Notes under the pieces: model-generated | Told to the model about the DNA's origin: nothing | Databases searched by the model: none | The model's input: only the letters and a program-made list of their open reading frames with translations | Position numbers and translations under genes: made by a program | Part shown: positions 8,836 through 18,230 of the stretch, piece by piece | How the letters are laid out: every line of letters begins with the position of its first letter | Position numbering within the stretch: position 1 is the stretch's first letter | Source: Tubulinosema ratisbonensis | Lineage: Eukaryota; Microsporidia; Tubulinosematidae | Assembly (NCBI GenBank): GCA_004000155.1 | Contig: RCSS01000103.1 | Location: 1 to 27,172, forward strand | Reading direction: 5' to 3' | DNA length: 27,172 nt

Positions 8836-10857
8836 TTAATCATTGATCAAATAATCAATCTCATTCTTTAAACAAACATTCTTCACATTTTCTACCAAAA
8901 AATCAATCACACTGTCACTAATAAAAGAATCATTTTTATAATCAGGATGTGTTAAAACTAACCTTCTAAGATAATCAGAGTTAGAAAGATATTCTCCTTT
9001 AAACTTTTTACTCACAAAATTTAGTTGGTCTTCTAAATTTTTAGATTCTCCGTAAATTTCTTTTACGTATTTACGTACGTATTTTATGTATCCACTAAAT
9101 TTATCATTACCATTGAATATTACATCTAAAGTGTCCAGTGCTATGTATGGTGTTTGGTTATCGTAAATATTTCTTCTGTAATAAAATTTGACTGGGTCAT
9201 TCGTAAGCTTAGAGAAATAATCTGATGGCTTTCTTGTGAATTTATTAGAATTTTTGAAATTCTTTTCTATGTAAGAGATTGGGATATAAATGTTTAACTT
9301 AAAATGGATTATTGATTTAATTAGCAAGATTGTAAAATTCGTAAAAGCTGCCATTTCATAAGCAGTAAGCTGAATTTCCATGGGTCTAAATTCTATTTTC
9401 CAGCCTGAATACTCTTCTTTACCACTATATATTGGTAATTTTAACCTAACAGATCTCCAGTTAGAAGACTGGATATTCTCAAAATCATCTTGAATAGAAG
9501 TGTTATGGTAACTTAGCATGGGGTCTCTAACAAATAAAGAGGATATATGTTCTGAGACGTATTTGTCTACGTTGTTTTCTAACAGTTTTTGTGTGTATTC
9601 TGGAACTGTAGGATAATAAACATCATTGTATTTCTTGTTAGGCGGATTTAAGAAAAGATCAACTGAAGAAAATCTACTTTTAGGGATGACAGGCAGTTTA
9701 TGTTTTAAAATGCCATTAACAGCTTCTATTTTATCTTCTTCTAGTGAACTGTCTACTATTCCAAAATCTTCTAAAGGATTTTCTATTTCATAATGACCAG
9801 AGATATCATATTCATTACCTCTTTCTTCGTCTGTCCTGCAATCAACTGACATATAAAGGAAATCCCATCTTGTTTCTGTGTTTACTAAATATCCATTGCT
9901 AAAAGGAGTAGCGCGTGTTATTCTTAGCATTAACGGGGAAATAACAGCACAGATATCATAGAAACACTTTGCTTCTTCAAAATTCTTTGCTTGCATAGTC
10001 ACTTGCAAACAACAACATCCCATCCCTTGGCCCATGGAATCTATCAAAATTGAATTAGGCTCTTTTTCTTTGGTTCGATCAACATTTTTGTCAGTCATTA
10101 TTTTGACATATCCTTCTATTTTCTTCTTACGTCTATTGCGAATATTTTTTGTAAAAGAATAAAATCTTTTATGAGGTGTGATTGCATTGTCTGGAAAACT
10201 TTCTGATTGTGTGATTTCATAAGTTAAATTTGAGCCACGTGTTATAATTTTTTGTAAGCAGTCACAGTCTACGTTCCTGCATAGGCAGTTATGTGGAATA
10301 TGTTTAATTTCGCTTAGAGTGGAATCTAGTATTTCATCTTTTGTTTTTGTTTTAGCTATTTCTGTCTCGTAATTGCAAATAGGTTCTCTTTCAGGGTCAC
10401 AATTTTTACATCCTAAACACCTATCAATCAAACCTCTTTTTATGTCTGGAAAACAAGCAAAGGGGAGTGTAAATGCACCATTAACAATCGAACCTATCAT
10501 ATGATTTTGTAAAAGAATCCTTTTTTGAATAGAATTACTCAAACTCTCATATGATTTTAAATCATCAGTCCTTGGGTGTGAAGGAGTGCTTTCTATCATG
10601 TAACTTCCATACTCAACTGCAAAAATATCATCTTTACTATGAAATTTGGCTATTTCTGTATTACAAGCTATTAATTTGTACCTATCATCCTTTGCACAGA
10701 TCATCATTTCAATTTCTTCTCCCCAATAAAATGACTTATCTTCATTTTGTTTGTTATAAATTTCAATAAAATAGTTTAATCCATTTTCTTTAATATCCTT
10801 TTTAAGTTTTAATATTTCTTCCCAGGAATAAGTTTGTTCTTCTTTCAATAACCCCAT
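8836..10857 (-). CDS. GSH1: Glutamate-cysteine ligase (gamma-GCS)
   Basis: This enzyme ligates glutamate and cysteine, the first and limiting step of glutathione synthesis. The frame stays open up to a TTG at 10917, but the first ATG is at 10857 and gives MGLLKEEQTYSWEE, matching the MGLL...L.WEE start of eukaryotic GCS, so I place the start there (673 aa, close to the yeast enzyme). Numbered from that Met, the family blocks are WGEEIEMM (45-52), VEYGSYMIESTP (81-92), PHKRFYSFTKNIRNRR (228-243), GMGCCCLQVT (278-287), the TRWD block (about 329-332) and RTDEERG (341-347). The acidic and Arg residues in these blocks bind substrates and Mg-ATP in the family. An insertion at about 147-200 carries eight cysteines and is absent from the human enzyme. 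No CCC motif precedes the ATG. A cytosolic location is expected. Confidence 0.95.
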   Translation of the reverse strand: MGLLKEEQTYSWEEILKLKKDIKENGLNYFIEIYNKQNEDKSFYWGEEIEMMICAKDDRYKLIACNTEIAKFHSKDDIFAVEYGSYMIESTPSHPRTDDLKSYESLSNSIQKRILLQNHMIGSIVNGAFTLPFACFPDIKRGLIDRCLGCKNCDPEREPICNYETEIAKTKTKDEILDSTLSEIKHIPHNCLCRNVDCDCLQKIITRGSNLTYEITQSESFPDNAITPHKRFYSFTKNIRNRRKKKIEGYVKIMTDKNVDRTKEKEPNSILIDSMGQGMGCCCLQVTMQAKNFEEAKCFYDICAVISPLMLRITRATPFSNGYLVNTETRWDFLYMSVDCRTDEERGNEYDISGHYEIENPLEDFGIVDSSLEEDKIEAVNGILKHKLPVIPKSRFSSVDLFLNPPNKKYNDVYYPTVPEYTQKLLENNVDKYVSEHISSLFVRDPMLSYHNTSIQDDFENIQSSNWRSVRLKLPIYSGKEEYSGWKIEFRPMEIQLTAYEMAAFTNFTILLIKSIIHFKLNIYIPISYIEKNFKNSNKFTRKPSDYFSKLTNDPVKFYYRRNIYDNQTPYIALDTLDVIFNGNDKFSGYIKYVRKYVKEIYGESKNLEDQLNFVSKKFKGEYLSNSDYLRRLVLTHPDYKNDSFISDSVIDFLVENVKNVCLKNEIDYLIND

Positions 10858-11013
10858 AACCTTTGAATTTTTTTTGTTGTTTTGTTTTAAAATTTTTAAT
10901 CCAATCAATTTGTTCAATAAATAAAAAAAATTTTTTTAAACCTGTCTAAGAACGAAATAGAATATTTTTTACGTCAAAATAACAAAAACAAATATAAAAT
11001 TTAACAAAGTGTA

Positions 11014-12237
11014 TTATTTATTATTTTCTGTTTGGTCGCTGTATAAATTTTTTATACGGTAGAAATTGGATGAATGCGATGAAATGACTAAATTAATAAA
11101 GTAATCCATTTTGTTTGGCATGAAACTGGCATAATGTAATTTCAACAATGCGTTTATTAGATTGTCAGTGTGCCCGGAATCTTTTACATACAAATCTGCT
11201 ACGTATTCATTTTTAAAATTTATAAAATTTTTTATAAACTTTGAAATTAAACTAATTAAAGGCAGATTAACGATCATCAAGGTTGTTTTTATTGCGCCAT
11301 AGTTAGGACCAAACAAAATGTTCACATATGAACTTATAAAGTAATATGTCAATAAAATCATTAAAAAACTGACTAAATAGTTAAAAAGAAAGTAAGCCAG
11401 GAGAATCTTTATACCACCGTGACCTATTTCATGAAGTATGCATGCAAATATTTCTTCTTCGGTAAGTAAATTTAGATCACCTACAATCATCAAAAAATTC
11501 TTGTTAAAATAAACGCCGTTAGCAAAATTTAGATATTCTCCTTCTGTGATAATTATTGGATCAAAATGTTCTTCTGCCAATTTCAAACAGTTCTCATTCA
11601 AAGCATCGCAAGGCTTCTTAGAATAAATTGTAAAAATAAACACACCTAAAAAACTAAACAATATTGCTAAAACAATAGAAGTAATAAAATAAAGCATAAA
11701 AACATTTAAAGAAATTTCATAACTTAAAGAAGGAATGATTGATTCCATGATTGATTTTTGGTTTAAGAAAAATATCAAGTATATAATTATAAACATCAAA
11801 ATAGGTGCATTCAAAAGAGAAATTACCAAATAAAATTGTAAAAAATTAAAAGANAAANTNNNANNCGANTNTNATTNNANCNANNNNNCGNTNNNNANNN
11901 NTANNACCATTNTGNNNGTNNANNTNNNTGNNNNANATAAAGCTAATTTTTGAGTAAAATTTGTAAGAAATAATAGATTTCCCCAAGTAATTATTAGCAA
12001 CAATAATATTATTCCTATTATATAAGCTATAAGTATCTTTGTGCCAAATATTTCTTTTTCAACGTGATTTTCATATTTTTCTGTAAATTCTTTATATTTT
12101 ATATTTCCATCTGAGACATCTTTGCCATCATTAAGATCTTTTAAATAGATTGAAGAATTGTTTAATGAACGAATACATAATGATAAAAACAATGGTGGTA
12201 TTATTATGTGTATTAGAAATACAATTTTATCAATCAT
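11014..12237 (-). CDS. STE24: CAAX prenyl protease Ste24 (M48 metalloprotease)
   Basis: This is an integral ER-membrane zinc protease that removes the aaX tripeptide from farnesylated CAAX proteins. The catalytic motif HEIGH (269-273) is followed by NEYVADLY (343-350), whose Glu344 is the expected third zinc ligand in the E...D arrangement of M48 peptidases. Hydrophobic helices are visible near 4-20, 67-97, 130-158, 175-205 and 276-300, and another precedes the zinc Glu. Length (407 aa) is close to the family's 420-450. Bases 11854-11936, coding for residues about 101-128 in the loop or helix after the second membrane segment, are an interleaved patch of Ns, so that part of the protein is unreadable, although the frame is kept. 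The AATAAA at the 3' end overlaps the stop codon. No CCC motif was found before the ATG. Confidence 0.92.
   Translation of the reverse strand: MIDKIVFLIHIIIPPLFLSLCIRSLNNSSIYLKDLNDGKDVSDGNIKYKEFTEKYENHVEKEIFGTKILIAYIIGIILLLLIITWGNLLFLTNFTQKLALXXXXXXXXXMXXXXXXXXXXXXXSXXXXSFNFLQFYLVISLLNAPILMFIIIYLIFFLNQKSIMESIIPSLSYEISLNVFMLYFITSIVLAILFSFLGVFIFTIYSKKPCDALNENCLKLAEEHFDPIIITEGEYLNFANGVYFNKNFLMIVGDLNLLTEEEIFACILHEIGHGGIKILLAYFLFNYLVSFLMILLTYYFISSYVNILFGPNYGAIKTTLMIVNLPLISLISKFIKNFINFKNEYVADLYVKDSGHTDNLINALLKLHYASFMPNKMDYFINLVISSHSSNFYRIKNLYSDQTENNK
11854..11936. other. Interleaved-N patch inside STE24
   Basis: About 46 of 83 positions are N, alternating with called bases instead of forming a solid run. 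This is what a consensus of two misregistered or divergent sequences looks like, not a scaffold gap. The rest of the gene is essentially free of Ns. Confidence 0.9.
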
Positions 12238-13425
12238 ATTTGTTTTTTACAAATTTACAAAACTCATTTTTAAACCAATTAAAATAAAGGAGAAATATTT
12301 TGAATTATCGTGATATTGCAAGGCATAACTAAATTTTAATAAATGCGTTTTTAAGATAATAAATATATAAAATCAAAACTTTAATTACATTAAACTTTCA
12401 AAGTAATCTAATAAGTGTCAAAATAGTTAAGTAGTTGTAATATTCTCATAAACAAATGATGCGATTAATAATTTTTTATTGAATACACTTTTGATTTATA
12501 CAAAATTGAAAAAATATAAAGAAGAGCACGTAAATAAGCATTAAGAACATAGCTCATAACTAAATAATCAATTGTTTATGCAAGTAATGTTATTGTTAGA
12601 AAAAACATCAAACTATATATATGAGATTAAAATAATTAAATTATTTATAAAAAATTGTAATTTACGAATATTTATACTATTAAGAATAAAAAAGATGATA
12701 TTTTTAATCTTAAAGAAAAAAAATGATTCTAAAATTATTTCAATTAAAAACGGAAGAATTTTAAATCTAAAAAAACGAACAAAATATTTATTACTAAAAA
12801 AATTCACAATAAAAATTTTTAACTTTAATTACTATATCTTTATTAATATATTTTCTTAAAAAATAATTTTCTGTTCTAGACAAATTGTAATGTTTTTTTG
12901 AAACCTAAATAATTGCCTTTTAGGGAAAACTTTTTAATTACCTATTTAGATATAAAGTTTAATAAATTAATAGTTTCTCAATGAATGATTTGAGATATCT
13001 GAAAATCATTTCTAAAAAATTCACTGGTCTTTATTCATCTAATATGGTTAGCAACATCTATAATAATTATAGAATCAATGTTTATCATTTGTTTTTTAGA
13101 TTAATAACAATTACATGAGCAAAACTAATTTGAAACACTTTGAATTTTACAAACCAACTAAAATAAAAAAATTGATTTTTCAAAATTATTCATATATTTT
13201 CAAGATGCCTAAAAAATTTTTTAAATGCACTAACTTTAAAATTTTTTAATTGTAAAATTAAAATTTACTTCTAAAGTCTTTATTTTAAATCGAGTAAATT
13301 TGATTTCCTTTTATGACTTTAAACCTTTTAAGTAATAATACCCTTTTTAAATAAAAATTTGGTAAAGAGTGTTCTAATTTACCTAAATTAACATAAAACT
13401 AATATTTAATGCAAAAAAATTTTAA
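12238..13425. other. AT-rich intergenic region, no gene recognised
   Basis: This stretch of nearly 1.2 kb lies between the divergently oriented STE24 and the gene at 13431 and must hold both promoters. The only sizeable open frame (12572-12859) starts at a TTG and encodes a Lys/Ile/Phe-rich low-complexity string typical of random A/T sequence. No RNA gene or repeat copy was found. Confidence 0.6.
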
Positions 13426-13430
13426 CCCCT
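13426..13430 (+). promoter_or_regulatory. CCCC start-proximal signal
   Basis: TTTAACCCCT directly abuts the ATG at 13431, matching the microsporidian CCC motif and supporting that start. Confidence 0.6.
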
Positions 13431-14018
13431 ATGTATTTAAATTACTTAATTTTGATTTCTGCAAAAGTAAACTTTTATGGACGAACCGATAATCCTCTTA
13501 AAACAACAGTTCCATTAAACAATGTTTATTCTATACCACACAGACCTCTTGTTACAAAAGATCAATTATTAAAATTAATAAACCAGGTTGATAAAAAACT
13601 CGTCAAAACTAACAAACTAAAAAAGAAATTAAAATCTATTAAAAAATTTTTATCTAAAAAGAGCGGGAATATTGATTATGAAGAGGTTTATGATTCTTTG
13701 GAAGAAATTGACAAATATCAAAATGCTTTAATCTCTAAAATCGATAGTTTATTAACCAAAAAAAGAGTTGATCTTCCTATGGCAGCTGAATCTTCGTTTA
13801 AACCTTTAGGCGTTATTAAAAATTATTATGAACATTCTACTATGAATGAAATCGATTGGACGCTTAAAAGAAATGATAGTTTGCCTAAAAGAAAGGACAT
13901 ACAAGAAAAACTACAAAAACGTTCTCTATTTAGGCCGTTTAAGACGACTCAGAAGCAAAGATCGATTGATGATATAACTACTGAAGTGTTCTACGAAGGA
14001 AACTTTAATTATTATTAA
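13431..14018 (+). CDS. Hypothetical small basic coiled-coil protein, likely secreted (195 aa)
   Basis: I recognise no family. Residues 1-11 (MYLNYLILISA) form a short hydrophobic leader ending in ISA, a plausible signal peptidase site, much like the leaders of the two large paralogues upstream. Residues about 43-110 are Lys- and Leu-rich with heptad-like spacing and probably form a coiled coil. The C-terminal third is basic, with KRNDSLPKRK at 146-155 and several KR pairs, and ends in an acidic and aromatic tail. The ATG at 13431 sits right after ACCCCT, and codon usage (aspartate, glycine and proline codons among the AAA/AAT) looks coding. A secreted spore-wall or polar-tube-associated or host-directed protein would fit, but nothing in the sequence decides this. 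Confidence 0.75.
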   Translation: MYLNYLILISAKVNFYGRTDNPLKTTVPLNNVYSIPHRPLVTKDQLLKLINQVDKKLVKTNKLKKKLKSIKKFLSKKSGNIDYEEVYDSLEEIDKYQNALISKIDSLLTKKRVDLPMAAESSFKPLGVIKNYYEHSTMNEIDWTLKRNDSLPKRKDIQEKLQKRSLFRPFKTTQKQRSIDDITTEVFYEGNFNYY

Positions 14019-14211
14019 AGGTTGATAATTTTAATTCAGATTTTTTGTGTAAAATTAGAAAATGTTTTTACTAAAACTAAAAATTTATTTATAAAGTTTT
14101 TAAAACACTAAAAAATCATTTTATCGTAAAAAAACAATCAATTTATTTTTAAAATTCATATCAAATAATGATAACAAAGTTTAAAATAAGTGTTTATAAA
14201 AAATTTATGAC

Positions 14212-14418
14212 TTTTTTTTGTTGTCTTAGGATGAGAAATTTATACTAAGATCTTTTGCTATATCATCTTTATATAATACATAAATACCCAGTCATAAGAA
14301 GCATATGTTTCACATGTCTATGCATAAACAAGATAATGCAAGCTTCTCACCCGCTAAAACATATCCTTGTAGATTCAGTTGATTGCCTATCTCTACCTTA
14401 CTTTGCAGGCTTTAGTTA
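14212..14418 (-). mobile_element. SINE-like repeat, copy C
   Basis: A near full-length reverse-oriented copy. The T run 14212-14219 is the A tail on the minus strand, followed by GTTGTCTTAGGATGAGAAAT (consensus GTTGCCTAGGGATGGGAAAT). The GCAAGCTTCTCACCCGCTAA and CTTTGCAGGCTTTAGTTA segments match the 5' part. Divergence from copies D-F is moderate. Its 5' end is blurred (TAGTTA in place of GGTTACAGG), and no target-site duplication could be seen, so it is older than copies D, E and F. Confidence 0.7.
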
Positions 14419-14660
14419 AAAGAAACAAACTTATTAGGTTTTTAGAACTAACTAGATTATTTCTTTTAGATACGACAATATCAAAAAACTTATTGATATT
14501 GTTCAAAAGAGCATGTTATTATGCTAATAAAATTATAGATAACGATTTAAATTGTATATAAAAATATTTAATATTCATTAATTTATAAAAATTTCTGATT
14601 TATAATTTTTTCAGAAATTTAAAAAAATGTCTTCAATTTATGTGTTTTTATTTAATTTTA

Positions 14661-14783
14661 AATATTTTAATTTTATTAAATAATATTTATATTTTTTTAA
14701 AGTATATTTTAATTTTATTAAAGTGATAAATAAAATATTTATAATTTTAAAATTAAAATATTATTTAATAAAATTAAAATATT
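14661..14783. repeat. 28-bp perfect inverted repeat just upstream of SEC11
   Basis: The arm 14661-14688 is the exact reverse complement of 14756-14783, with a 67-base loop. A third, direct copy of 19 bases of the same unit lies in the loop at 14704-14722. The right arm ends five bases before the ACCC start signal of SEC11, so an RNA stem could form in its leader if transcription starts far enough upstream. The unit is almost pure A/T, which weakens but does not remove the case. Confidence 0.75.
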
Positions 14784-14787
14784 GTTT

Positions 14788-14791
14788 ACCC
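14788..14791 (+). promoter_or_regulatory. CCC start-proximal signal of SEC11
   Basis: TTTACCC is fused directly to the ATG at 14792. It helps decide this start over the upstream GTG at 14723, from which the frame is also open. Confidence 0.6.
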
Positions 14792-15322
14792 ATGCTAGAT
14801 TTATTCTTATCACGAAAGACAATACTTTCAATAAAAAGAATGACTTACAGACAAATACTTCTACAAGCATTGAATGCTGTGTACGCAGTTGTAGGTACTT
14901 ACATGCTTTGGAAGATGATAGGCGTACTTACCAATAATGACAGTCCTATTGTTGTGGTGCTAACAGAAAGTATGTACCCAGGTTTTGAAAGGGGGGATAT
15001 TCTTTTTCTAACCCCTAAAGAGTACAATGTTGGAGACATAGTTGTTTTTCAAGTGTACAAAAATGAAATACCAATTGTGCACCGTGCAATTAAAAAATAT
15101 GGTATTAATGTGTTAACTAAAGGAGATAATAACAGATATTCTGATGAATCTTTATACAGAAGAAACCAGTATATGCTACAGCCAGAGGATATTTTGTCTT
15201 GTGTTTATGGAAATCTACCATATTTTGGTATGATTACTATTTGGGTTAATACTTTACCATGGATTAAGCATTTAATTTTACTTTACACAGGGTTTAGTGT
15301 ATTTTTTGACAGAGAAGAATAA
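14792..15322 (+). CDS. SEC11: Signal peptidase complex catalytic subunit Sec11
   Basis: This is the catalytic subunit of the ER signal peptidase, which removes signal peptides from secretory proteins. The start at 14792 gives 176 aa. It aligns with the N-terminus of animal SEC11 (ML.L......R.M..RQ) and sits on an ACCC motif; the 23 codons upstream are random A/T. A membrane anchor spans about residues 26-46. The family block SPIVVVLTESMYPGFERGD (51-69) holds the nucleophile Ser60. IPIVHR gives His97, the base that replaces bacterial Lys, and TKGDNN gives Asp112, with Asp118 in YSDES as the other candidate acid. GYITIW-type sequence (FGMITIW) and a C-terminal hydrophobic segment complete the fold. 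The residue before the catalytic Ser is Glu, where the family nearly always has Gly (SGSMEP becomes TESMYP). AATAAA overlaps the stop. It converges with MTR4. Confidence 0.95.
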   Translation: MLDLFLSRKTILSIKRMTYRQILLQALNAVYAVVGTYMLWKMIGVLTNNDSPIVVVLTESMYPGFERGDILFLTPKEYNVGDIVVFQVYKNEIPIVHRAIKKYGINVLTKGDNNRYSDESLYRRNQYMLQPEDILSCVYGNLPYFGMITIWVNTLPWIKHLILLYTGFSVFFDREE

Positions 15323-15406
15323 AAATGTAACTAAAAATTAANTTAATTTTTCTAANCTGTTTGTTTTGTAATCTTTGAATGATTAAATCATAAACCAATA
15401 GTTTAT

Positions 15407-18226
15407 TTATAAATATAGTGATCCTGCAAATACTATATCTCTCTTAATTTTAGTAATACCAATAGCAAAAAGATTTTCAAGCTCAACATTACCTATAACC
15501 CTTGCAGCGGAGCACATCTGTCTTAATAATTCTTCTAATCTCCTAAAACATCTGATAATACTCCCTTCAAAAATACTAGTTTTAGAACATATTTCACCAA
15601 ATGTATGTCCACATACCCATAATCTTACTACGTCCATTATTTCAAAAGAAAACTGTCTGAGGTACGTATGCTCATCTACATCTAAATCACATTCGTTTAG
15701 GACTGCTACCACCTTTTTACCTGTTTTTAATAAAACTTGGTAACAACTCATACTCTGGTCACTCAAATCTACCTCTTCGTTCTGCCATTCTTCAAATACA
15801 AAACAAGATAAAAGTGAAACAACGTCTTCTAACTCCATTTTGCTAAATTCACCATTAAATATCATCTCAGTTAATACTAATTCGTGGCCTGAAGAAATCT
15901 CGCAGGCAATTTTTCCTTTAGGTAAAATTGACTTATCATCACAATAACCCAGTCTTTTTAATGCATTAAGCATTTTCTGACACTCTTCCATGTGTTGTAT
16001 CTCTACTAATTTCTGATATTCTCTGTGATTATTCAGATAAATTGATTCAATCTTTTCTATTCTAAAATGTTCTACCAATTTTTGTTTATGTGGCGCAAAA
16101 AATTCATTAAAAAATGAACTATTTTCATCAGAATTGATAAATCTATGAAATGCGTCAATAAATTTACATGACTTCACACATGATTTAGAATAATTCATAC
16201 AAAGAAGACATCTATCAAAAGAAATGGAAGCCCTGTAAGAAGAAATTTCATCTTCTATGTCTTTTATCTGTTGATCGAACTTTGATTTAATGTTGTAGCA
16301 TTCATAATTCCTTAAAAAGCTTCTAACTTCTATTTTTACTTTTGATTTGTAAACCTTGTCAATGTAACTTAAAAGGAAANATTTCTTTAGTATTCCTCCG
16401 TCTGAATAATAACTGACTTCTACCTTGTCACCAGTAAAATAATTCACGATAGCATTGTCTATAAAGTATGGTATGTTGTCCACGGTGTAAAATATATCAA
16501 TAACACTTCCTTTAGTCAGTTTTTCAATAAATTTTTCTTTTAACTCAAGCTGTCTTTCTCTTTTAAGCTCATTTCTTTGTAAATACAATTTGTACATTGA
16601 TTCTCCTTCAACAGGTCTTTTAGGAATTTTTGTAAATAATTTTGTTATAAAATCATACACTTCCTTTCTTTCATTACCTTTCTGAAAATGAAANAAGCTT
16701 CTGCTAAGCAAATATAAAGGGTCTAACCCTTCTACCCTTGTCAAATTAAGTATCATGTTATAACCCAACTTAAACGCAGAGTTTAGTTTATCAGGCTGGC
16801 CAGAAAATAGCTCATTTGCTTCAAATGGAGTGATTTCATCTGCCAACATGACTATAACCACTCCTTTAGGATCTATTCCTCTTCTGCCTGCTCTACCACT
16901 CATCTGAATATATTCACCAGGTGTGATAAGTCTCATCTCATTACCATCAAATTTCTTTACAGCTGTAAAAATAACACATTTAGCTGGCATATTTAACCCA
17001 ATAGAGAATGTTTCAGTGGCGAATAATATTTTTAAAAGACCTTCTTGGAATAAAAGTTCAACTATTTCCTTGAGAATAGGTAACAATCCAGAATGATGGA
17101 TTCCTATTCCTCTTAAAAGAAGTGGTAATAAATTAGTAATCAATGGAAGTTCTCTATCCTCCTTTCTTAGAGAAGAAAGTGCACTCTTAAATATAAAATT
17201 GACTGATTCTTTCTCACTCTCAGTCAAAAAATCATTCTCTACACTCAACGCAAATTTTTCGCAATCTTTTCTACTAAAAGAAAATACAATGGTTGGTAGA
17301 CATTTTTCTTCAAGTAAAATGTAAATAACATTCTTCATGTCAATTTCTCCTATTCTTTTCCTTGTTCCTAAACTTTTTATTGATCTTAAAAAAGCACTTT
17401 TGTCAAAATAGTCTTTTTTTGATANTTCATCGAAATATTTTACTTTGTTCAAACCATTGCCCCCTTTGGGCACAATGTAATGAGTAAGAGGAGTTATTCT
17501 TTTNTCTGTGTAAACTACGTGCACGACTTGTTTGTGTGTTTTTGCAACCCAAGTGGTAAATTCTAAAGCGTTTGGGATTGTGGCACTCAAAAAAACCATT
17601 TTTACATGATCAGGTAATAAAATAATAGTCTCTTCCCAAACCACTCCTCTTTCTTTATCTCTCATGTAATGTATTTCATCAAAAATTATCCAATGAACCT
17701 CTCTTATAACCTCACTGCCCCTATAAAGCATATTTCTTAAAATTTCAGTTGTCATTACTAAACAAGTAGCCTGAGGGTTCAATGTTATGTCACCAGTCAT
17801 TAATCCAACATCAGTAAATTCATTATGTAACTCTCGGTATTTTTGGTTGCTTAGTGCTTTAATAGGTGAGGTGTAAATAACCCTTTGTTTCTTTTTTAAT
17901 GACATGGCAATGGCATATTCTGCCACTACTGTTTTACCAGAAGATGTGTGCGCAGCCACCAAAACACTTTCATCTCTTTCCAAAGCTGAAAGAGAAATCT
18001 TTTGAAAATCGTCTAAATCAAAGTTGTAGTCTTTTGCACTTAATTTTTCTACATCTTTATACTCTTCGTAATCTAATCCGATAGGAATAACAATTTCATG
18101 CTTTGTATTCGTCGTATGCCTAGAGATTACTTTTGTTTCGTCAATAACAGGTTCCAAGATTGGTGGAACTATATTTCTCACTGTAGAAGTTTCTTCAAAT
18201 ATTGCAAAATCTTCTTCTTTAAACAT
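15407..18226 (-). CDS. MTR4: ATP-dependent RNA helicase Mtr4 (exosome cofactor)
   Basis: This DExH helicase feeds RNA to the nuclear exosome (in TRAMP-type complexes) for rRNA, snRNA and aberrant-RNA processing. Motifs are in order: AHTSSGKT (92-99, ATP binding), [10 protein letters not shown] (119-128), DEIH (183-186), SAT (214-216), GIHHSGLLP (375-383) and [10 protein letters not shown] (441-450). An Arch/KOW-like region follows at about 560-750, then the helical-bundle block ACEISS....LTEMIFNG and the diagnostic C-terminus LEELLRQM...[25 protein letters not shown], which favours Mtr4 over Ski2. At 939 aa it is shorter than yeast Mtr4 (1073) mainly through a short N-terminus. Single Ns make a few residues unreadable (241, 268, 511, 616). 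The Arch region has CxxCx6CxxxC at 673-687, a possible metal site. ACCC lies 4 bases before the ATG, and AATAAA overlaps the stop. Confidence 0.95.
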   Translation of the reverse strand: MFKEEDFAIFEETSTVRNIVPPILEPVIDETKVISRHTTNTKHEIVIPIGLDYEEYKDVEKLSAKDYNFDLDDFQKISLSALERDESVLVAAHTSSGKTVVAEYAIAMSLKKKQRVIYTSPIKALSNQKYRELHNEFTDVGLMTGDITLNPQATCLVMTTEILRNMLYRGSEVIREVHWIIFDEIHYMRDKERGVVWEETIILLPDHVKMVFLSATIPNALEFTTWVAKTHKQVVHVVYTXKRITPLTHYIVPKGGNGLNKVKYFDEXSKKDYFDKSAFLRSIKSLGTRKRIGEIDMKNVIYILLEEKCLPTIVFSFSRKDCEKFALSVENDFLTESEKESVNFIFKSALSSLRKEDRELPLITNLLPLLLRGIGIHHSGLLPILKEIVELLFQEGLLKILFATETFSIGLNMPAKCVIFTAVKKFDGNEMRLITPGEYIQMSGRAGRRGIDPKGVVIVMLADEITPFEANELFSGQPDKLNSAFKLGYNMILNLTRVEGLDPLYLLSRSXFHFQKGNERKEVYDFITKLFTKIPKRPVEGESMYKLYLQRNELKRERQLELKEKFIEKLTKGSVIDIFYTVDNIPYFIDNAIVNYFTGDKVEVSYYSDGGILKKXFLLSYIDKVYKSKVKIEVRSFLRNYECYNIKSKFDQQIKDIEDEISSYRASISFDRCLLCMNYSKSCVKSCKFIDAFHRFINSDENSSFFNEFFAPHKQKLVEHFRIEKIESIYLNNHREYQKLVEIQHMEECQKMLNALKRLGYCDDKSILPKGKIACEISSGHELVLTEMIFNGEFSKMELEDVVSLLSCFVFEEWQNEEVDLSDQSMSCYQVLLKTGKKVVAVLNECDLDVDEHTYLRQFSFEIMDVVRLWVCGHTFGEICSKTSIFEGSIIRCFRRLEELLRQMCSAARVIGNVELENLFAIGITKIKRDIVFAGSLYL

Positions 18227-18230
18227 TATA

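Larger units (their letters stand above)
14019..14788. other. Intergenic region with repeat copy and hairpins
   Basis: This region contains the minus-strand dispersed repeat copy C (14212-14418), a 10-bp stem hairpin with arms AAATTTCTGA (14589-14598) and TCAGAAATTT (14611-14620), and a 28-bp inverted repeat ending just before SEC11. An open frame at 14379-14561 begins inside the repeat at a TTG and is not considered a gene. Confidence 0.6.

Noticed and set aside
10858..10917. Twenty extra N-terminal codons of GSH1
   Set aside because: They rely on a TTG start. Eukaryotic GCS begins at MGLL, which matches the ATG at 10857.
12572..12859. 95-codon open frame in the 12.2-13.4 kb spacer
   Set aside because: It starts at TTG and encodes a Lys/Ile/Phe/Asn string expected from A/T-rich DNA. 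An opposite-strand frame is equally open, and there is no CCC motif.
14379..14561. 60-codon open frame
   Set aside because: It begins at a TTG inside repeat copy C and runs into random A/T sequence, with no start motif or coding character.
14723..14791. Twenty-three extra N-terminal codons of SEC11
   Set aside because: They rely on a GTG start and lie in the inverted repeat. The ATG at 14792 follows ACCC and aligns with animal SEC11.
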